A DNA stretch of 47,661 bases from assembly GCA_046758905.1 (NCBI GenBank), contig JBHIBC010000012.1, forward strand, positions 1 through 47,661. Direction: 5' to 3'. This DNA comes from JBHIBC01 sp046758905 (GTDB taxonomy: Bacteria > Acidobacteriota > Polarisedimenticolia > Gp22-AA2). Below, in pieces: positions 43,222 through 47,661 of the stretch (position 1 is its first letter; every line of letters starts with the position of its first letter). The position numbers were made by a program, and so were the translations under genes. The notes beneath the pieces were generated by a model that was given only the letters and a program-made list of their open reading frames with translations, was not told the DNA's origin and searched no databases.

Positions 43222-46200
43222 GCCCCGGGATCCGCTCGATCCTCGATCTGGAGGAGCGCGACCCGGGGCTGCGCGCGGCGCTGGAGCGGCTGGGGCGCCC
43301 CGGCGGCCGGCTCAGGCTGGGCGGCCTGAGCGCGTCGGCCGCGTCGGTTCTGCTCCCCGCCCTGCTGCGTCGCGCGCCGGGCGGCAAGGTCGTGCTCCTG
43401 GTCCCGGGGGAGCGGGAGGCGGAGCAGTTCCGCGACGATCTCGCCTTCTGCACCGCCGCCCTGCGCGGGGGCGGAGCGCGGGTGTTGCTCTTCCCCTGCC
43501 TCGAGGCCGACCCGTACCAGGAGATGGAGCCCCATCTGCGCGTCGCGAGCGACAGGGTGCGGGCGCTCCGGGCGCTGCGGCGGAGGGGGGAAGCGATCGT
43601 GGTGGCGCCGATCCGCTCGCTCATCTACCCGCTCGCGCCTCCGGCGAGGTTCGACGCCTACCGGATGAGCCTGGCGCAGGGCCGGGAGATCCGTCCGGAC
43701 GACCTGTCGGCCTTCCTCCTCGCCGCGGGGTACGTGAGGGTCGATCTGGTGTCGACGCCCGGGGAGTTCTCGCGCCGGGGCGGGATCGTCGACCTCTATC
43801 CCGCGGAGGAAGGCCCGATGCGCGTCGAGTTCTGGGGGGACGAGATCGAGTCGCTGCGCCGCTTCGATCCGGAGACCCAGAGGTCGACCGGGCGGATGGC
43901 GAGCGCCGAGGTGCCTCCGGTGCGCGAGTACCCCTGGGACGCGGGGGCGCTGGAGAGGCTGCGGTCGGCGCTGGAGTCGCGGCGCGAGGCACGGCGGGGA
44001 TCCGGCCTGCGCGGCATGCTGGCCCGCTCATCCGACCTCGACGAGCGGATCGAGGCGCTGGCCGCCGGCCGGACCTTCCGCGGCTTCGAGGCGTGCGTCC
44101 GCCTGGTCGAGCCCCGCCCCGCGACCCTGTTCGACTACGCCCCGGAGGCGCTCCTCGCCTGCTGGGAGGAGGAGCAGATCCTCTCCGAGCTGGAGTCGGT
44201 CCGCGTGGAGCTGCACGGCGGGCTGGACCTCACCGAGGGGTTCGGTATGCCGCCCCCGGACGACCTGCTGGTCGGTCATTCGGATCTGGCGGCGCGGGCC
44301 CGTGACGTCGGCCTGCGCCTGACGGAGCTGGCGCTCGAGGACGGGCCGGGCGCTCGCTCCTTCCGGGTGTCGTGCGCTCCCCCCCGATCCTACCGCGGGC
44401 GCCTCCAGGAGCTATCGGCGGACCTGAGCCGGGCGCCGGCGGGCTTGACGACGCTCTTCCTGATGCACAGCGCGGGCCACATCGAGCGGCTCGCGGAGGT
44501 CCTCGACGAGTACGGCCTGCCGTCGAGGGTGATCGGGGAGACGGCGGGGGACGTTCCCGCCGCCGCGCTCGGCGCGTCCCGGCGGTTGATCGCGTCCGGG
44601 CGCCTCTCCCGGGGGTTCGTGCTCGGCGGCGTCGGGCTGCAGGTGCTGACCGAGAGGGAGGTGTTCGGCGAGCCGGCCGAGCGGGAGACGCGCAGACGTC
44701 GGGTGGCGGCGTTCAGCCCGGACTTTCGCGATCTCAAGGTCGGCGACCTGGTGGTGCACGCGGAGCACGGCATCGGGCGGTATTCGGGCGTTGCCCGCGT
44801 CGGCGGGGAGACGGCGGAGCGGGACTTCATGCTGCTGACCTACGACGGCGGGGACAAGCTGTACGTGCCGACCGACCGGCTGGACCTGGTGCAGCGCTAT
44901 TCGGGGACGGGCGGCGCGCGGCCGCGTCTGGATCGACTGGGGGGTTCCGGCTGGGAGCGGACCAAGAGGAAGGTCCGCAGGGCGATGCGGGAGATGGCCG
45001 GGGAGCTGCTCGATCTCTACGCCGCCCGCCGGGCGGCGCGCGGCGTCGCCTACTCGCCCGATACGCCCTGGCAGAAGGAGTTCGAGGACGCCTTTCCGTA
45101 CTCCCTGACGCCCGATCAGGAGAGGACCATCGGCGAGGTCAAGGCCGACATGGAGAGCGAGGTGCCCATGGACCGCCTCGTTTGCGGGGACGTCGGGTTC
45201 GGCAAGACCGAGGTCGCGATGCGCGCCGCCTTCAAGGCGGTGATGGACGGCAAGCAGGTCGCCGTCCTCTGCCCGACGACCGTGCTGGCGCTCCAACACC
45301 TGAACACCTTCAGGGATCGCTTCTCCTCGTGGCCGGTGAGCATCGACATGATCTCCCGTTTCCGACCCCCGAAAGAGCGCCGGCGGATCCTCGAGGCGGT
45401 GGCGGCGGGCAGGGTCGAGGTGCTGGTCGGGACGCATCGGCTGCTGTCCGGGGACGTGCGCTTCAGGGACCTGGGCCTGCTGATCGTGGACGAGGAGCAG
45501 CGCTTCGGGGTGGGACACAAGGAGGCGATCAAGGCGATGAAGAAGGACGTGGACGTCCTGACCCTCACCGCCACACCGATCCCCAGGACTCTGCAGATGT
45601 CGCTCGCGGGGATCCGCGACATGTCGGTGATCGAGACGCCCCCGGAGAACCGCCTGGCGATCCAGACCGCCATCGTCCCGTTCCGGGAGGGGGTGATCGC
45701 CGCCGCCCTGAGGAACGAGCTCCGGAGGGGCGGCCAGGTCTACTGCGTCCACAACCGGGTGGAGTCCATCGGGGGGATGGCCCACCTGCTGCACAGGCTC
45801 GTGCCGGAGGCGCGGGTGGGGGTGGCGCACGGGCAGATGAGCGAGACGGCGCTCGAGCGCACCATGATCCGTTTCCTGGGCGGCGAGTTCGACGTGCTGC
45901 TCGCGACGACGATCATCGAGAACGGGCTCGATATCCCGCGCGTCAACACCATCGTGGTCAACCGCGCCGACCGGTTCGGCCTGGCGCAGCTCTACCAGCT
46001 CCGCGGGCGGGTCGGGCGATCGGATCGGCGGGCCTACGCCTACCTGCTGGTGCCGGCCCGCAAGGCCCTCAGCCCGATCGCGCGCCGCCGCCTCAAGGCG
46101 CTGCAGGAGTTCACCGAGCTCGGGTCGGGGTTCCGGATCGCGGCGATGGACCTGGAGATCCGCGGGGCCGGCAACCTTCTCGGGCCCGAGCAGAGCGGGC

Positions 46201-46787
46201 ATATCGCCGCGGTGGGGTTCGAGATGTACTGTCAGATGCTGGGCAGGGCGGTGCGCGAGATGAAGGGTGAGCCGCCGCCTCCGGAGGTCCGGGCCCAGAT
46301 CAACCTCGGGGTCGACATCCGCATCCCGGACGAGTCGATCCCCGATTTCGGCGACCGCCTGGTCCTGTACAAGAAGATCGCCTCCGCCGCGGGCGACGAC
46401 GAGATCCGGCAGATCCGCGAGCGGATCCGGGACCTGTACGGGGATCTCCCCCGCCAGGCCGAGCACCTCCTCGGCCTGGCGTCCCTGCGGCTGCTCGCCG
46501 ACCGGCTCGGGATTCGGTCGATCGACTTCCGCTCGGGGCGGGTCGAGATCCGCTTCGCCGAGGGTCCGCCGATCGATCCCGGGCGCCTGGTGTCGCTCGC
46601 GGCGCGTGGCGCCGACGTCCGCCTCACCCCGGGAGGGGTGCTGCGCGCCAAGCTCGACGGCGGCGCGCCGGGTGACGGCGGGCGGATCGAGGCGATCCGC
46701 GATCTGTTGCTGGCCCTCGGACCGTGTGGTAGCATGAGCCCCACGACTCAGCCCGCCACAGCCGGGTCATCCAACGGGGACCGGTGA
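43218..46787 (+). CDS. mfd: Transcription-repair coupling factor Mfd
   Basis: 1189 residues, close to the usual size. The UvrB-homology region is at the N-terminus (about 1-340). The RNA-polymerase-interaction domain starts near FSPDFRDLKVGDLVVHAEHGIGRYSG. The RecG-like translocase shows Walker A in GDVGFGKTEVAMRAAFKA, VLCPTTVLALQH, the DEEQRFGVGHKE box, TLTATPIPRTLQMS and the late NRADRFGLAQLYQLRGRVGRSDRRAYAYLL block. The C-terminal domain (about 1010-1189) carries VDIRIPDESIPDFGDRLVLYKKIA. Mfd removes stalled RNA polymerase and recruits UvrA. ATG 43218 overlaps the rfaE2 stop, and its stop overlaps the following gene. Confidence 0.97.
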   Translation: MSPGIRSILDLEERDPGLRAALERLGRPGGRLRLGGLSASAASVLLPALLRRAPGGKVVLLVPGEREAEQFRDDLAFCTAALRGGGARVLLFPCLEADPYQEMEPHLRVASDRVRALRALRRRGEAIVVAPIRSLIYPLAPPARFDAYRMSLAQGREIRPDDLSAFLLAAGYVRVDLVSTPGEFSRRGGIVDLYPAEEGPMRVEFWGDEIESLRRFDPETQRSTGRMASAEVPPVREYPWDAGALERLRSALESRREARRGSGLRGMLARSSDLDERIEALAAGRTFRGFEACVRLVEPRPATLFDYAPEALLACWEEEQILSELESVRVELHGGLDLTEGFGMPPPDDLLVGHSDLAARARDVGLRLTELALEDGPGARSFRVSCAPPRSYRGRLQELSADLSRAPAGLTTLFLMHSAGHIERLAEVLDEYGLPSRVIGETAGDVPAAALGASRRLIASGRLSRGFVLGGVGLQVLTEREVFGEPAERETRRRRVAAFSPDFRDLKVGDLVVHAEHGIGRYSGVARVGGETAERDFMLLTYDGGDKLYVPTDRLDLVQRYSGTGGARPRLDRLGGSGWERTKRKVRRAMREMAGELLDLYAARRAARGVAYSPDTPWQKEFEDAFPYSLTPDQERTIGEVKADMESEVPMDRLVCGDVGFGKTEVAMRAAFKAVMDGKQVAVLCPTTVLALQHLNTFRDRFSSWPVSIDMISRFRPPKERRRILEAVAAGRVEVLVGTHRLLSGDVRFRDLGLLIVDEEQRFGVGHKEAIKAMKKDVDVLTLTATPIPRTLQMSLAGIRDMSVIETPPENRLAIQTAIVPFREGVIAAALRNELRRGGQVYCVHNRVESIGGMAHLLHRLVPEARVGVAHGQMSETALERTMIRFLGGEFDVLLATTIIENGLDIPRVNTIVVNRADRFGLAQLYQLRGRVGRSDRRAYAYLLVPARKALSPIARRRLKALQEFTELGSGFRIAAMDLEIRGAGNLLGPEQSGHIAAVGFEMYCQMLGRAVREMKGEPPPPEVRAQINLGVDIRIPDESIPDFGDRLVLYKKIASAAGDDEIRQIRERIRDLYGDLPRQAEHLLGLASLRLLADRLGIRSIDFRSGRVEIRFAEGPPIDPGRLVSLAARGADVRLTPGGVLRAKLDGGAPGDGGRIEAIRDLLLALGPCGSMSPTTQPATAGSSNGDR

Positions 46788-47661
46788 TCGCGACCACGCC
46801 AGGATCGGTCGGCTCGCGCGCCGCGCCGCGCGCGCTCGCGCTCCTCCTGCTCGCCGCGGGACCGGCGTCGTGCGAGGGGCGAGGGGACGGGCCCGGCGGA
46901 GGCGGCACCGCCCCGGCGAGCGAACCCGGGTTCGTCGTGGCCACCGTCGGGGGCGAGCCGATCGCGTACTCGAGCTTCGAGCGCTACCTGAAGGACAACG
47001 CTCTGGAGGACGTCCCGGCGGGGCACCAGGAGGACGCCATCAAGAGCAGCCTGCTGGACCAGTTCCTGGAGGAGCACCTGCTCCTGGCGAAGGCCCGCGA
47101 CCTCGAGGTCGTCGTGTCCGAGGCCGAGATCGATGCGTACCTCAAGGAGATCGGGGTGACCGAGGGGGAGGCCGAGGTGGCCGTGCCGGAAGGGAAGGAG
47201 GCCTTCCGGGAGAAGGTGCGCCGCGGGCTCGTCCTGCAGAAGGTGAAGGACGAATCGGTGTTGAGCAAGGTCGAGGTCTCCCCGGGGGAGGTGGAGGATT
47301 ATCTGAAGAGACAGCCGGACCTGCTGCGGCCGTCTCGCGTGATCGCCCTGCGGCAGATCCTGCTGGATGATCGGATGCTGGCCGAAAGGCTGGCCAGGCG
47401 GCTGTCGGCCGACCCGGCGCAGTTCGAGACGACGGCGAGGGAGCACTCGGTCGCGCCGGACCGCGGCGAGGTCCGCGCCTACAGGGAGGAGGAGCTGCCT
47501 CCCGACCTCCGCGGGGCGCTGTTCGCGCTCGAGCCGGGACAGGTCAGCGGCGTGCTGGAGCACGCGCGCCGATACCTGATCTTCCAGATGGTCCGCAAGA
47601 GCGAGACCAGCAGCCAGGACCCGGACGAGACCAAACGGCGCGTCCGCCTGGAGCTGTTCCA
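46784..47661 (+). CDS. SurA/PpiC-type peptidyl-prolyl isomerase lipoprotein, N-terminal part
   Basis: About 292 residues are visible; the end lies beyond the window. The GTG start overlaps the mfd stop by 4 nt (GTGA). An N-terminal signal sequence (ALALLLLAAGPASC) ends with a Cys at residue 30 that could be lipidated, although the lipobox is weak because Pro is at the -3 position. A Gly-rich linker leads to the SurA-like N-domain: FVVATVGGEPIAYSSFERYL, QFLEEHLLLAKARDLEVVVSEAEIDAYL. The PpiC-type parvulin domain then begins with RPSRVIALRQILLDD, followed by DPAQFETTAREHSVAPDRGEV and ALFALEPGQVSGVLEHARRYLIFQMV. It should act as a periplasmic chaperone for outer-membrane or exported proteins. 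Confidence 0.88.
   Translation, partial: MIATTPGSVGSRAAPRALALLLLAAGPASCEGRGDGPGGGGTAPASEPGFVVATVGGEPIAYSSFERYLKDNALEDVPAGHQEDAIKSSLLDQFLEEHLLLAKARDLEVVVSEAEIDAYLKEIGVTEGEAEVAVPEGKEAFREKVRRGLVLQKVKDESVLSKVEVSPGEVEDYLKRQPDLLRPSRVIALRQILLDDRMLAERLARRLSADPAQFETTAREHSVAPDRGEVRAYREEELPPDLRGALFALEPGQVSGVLEHARRYLIFQMVRKSETSSQDPDETKRRVRLELF

Overview
This window is a stretch of a high-GC (about 70% by eye) Gram-negative-type bacterial chromosome centred on its replication origin. The evidence for that is the divergent pair dnaA-dnaN-gyrB-gyrA (minus strand) and rpmH-rnpA-yidD-yidC-khpB-mnmE-mnmG-rsmG-parA-parB (plus strand), separated by a non-coding stretch at 25212-25796 with inverted DnaA boxes. 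YidC with a large periplasmic domain, a heptose-activating enzyme, a SurA-like isomerase and a bactofilin point to a diderm. Gene content and order resemble Acidobacteriota or deltaproteobacterial relatives, but I cannot name the taxon from sequence alone.

Left part (1-13.4 kb): the 3' part of an M20 peptidase; a sulfate-activation pair (fused ATP sulfurylase/APS kinase and CysQ-like phosphatase); a DUF1684 protein; the macromolecular-synthesis operon rpsU-dnaG-rpoD on the minus strand behind a consensus promoter; a lone larB; a PilZ-ubiX-ubiA cluster with its own promoter; a glycerate 2-kinase; and an HU gene with a near-consensus promoter and a strong hairpin after it.

Middle part (13.4-25.8 kb, minus strand): a three-subunit biotin-dependent acyl-CoA carboxylase lies directly behind gyrA, so the leftward block reads dnaA, dnaN, gyrB, gyrA, carboxyltransferase, biotin carboxylase, biotin carrier. 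recF is missing from its usual place between dnaN and gyrB; an AT-rich island and a hairpin-bearing gyrB leader occupy the gap.

Right part (25.8-47.7 kb, plus strand): ribosome/RNase P/membrane-insertion genes, tRNA U34 modification genes, 16S rRNA methylation, then three perfect parS sites in front of parAB, a bactofilin, and an F1 ATP synthase operon (atpH-A-G-D-C) with no Fo genes. A two-helix PH-domain/zinc-ribbon protein gene interrupts this operon between atpG and atpD. It is followed by a family 2 glycosyltransferase, a stand-alone heptose-phosphate adenylyltransferase, mfd and the start of a SurA/PpiC-type lipoprotein. Many neighbouring genes overlap by 4 nt (GTGA or ATGA), indicating translational coupling.

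Most genes run away from the presumed origin near 25.3-25.7 kb. No tRNA, rRNA, CRISPR array, insertion sequence or prophage gene was recognised. The least ordinary parts are the interrupted, Fo-less ATP synthase operon, the parS cluster with ParAB and bactofilin, the origin region, an unrecognised exported protein divergent from rsmG, and several AT-rich islands in an otherwise very GC-rich sequence.
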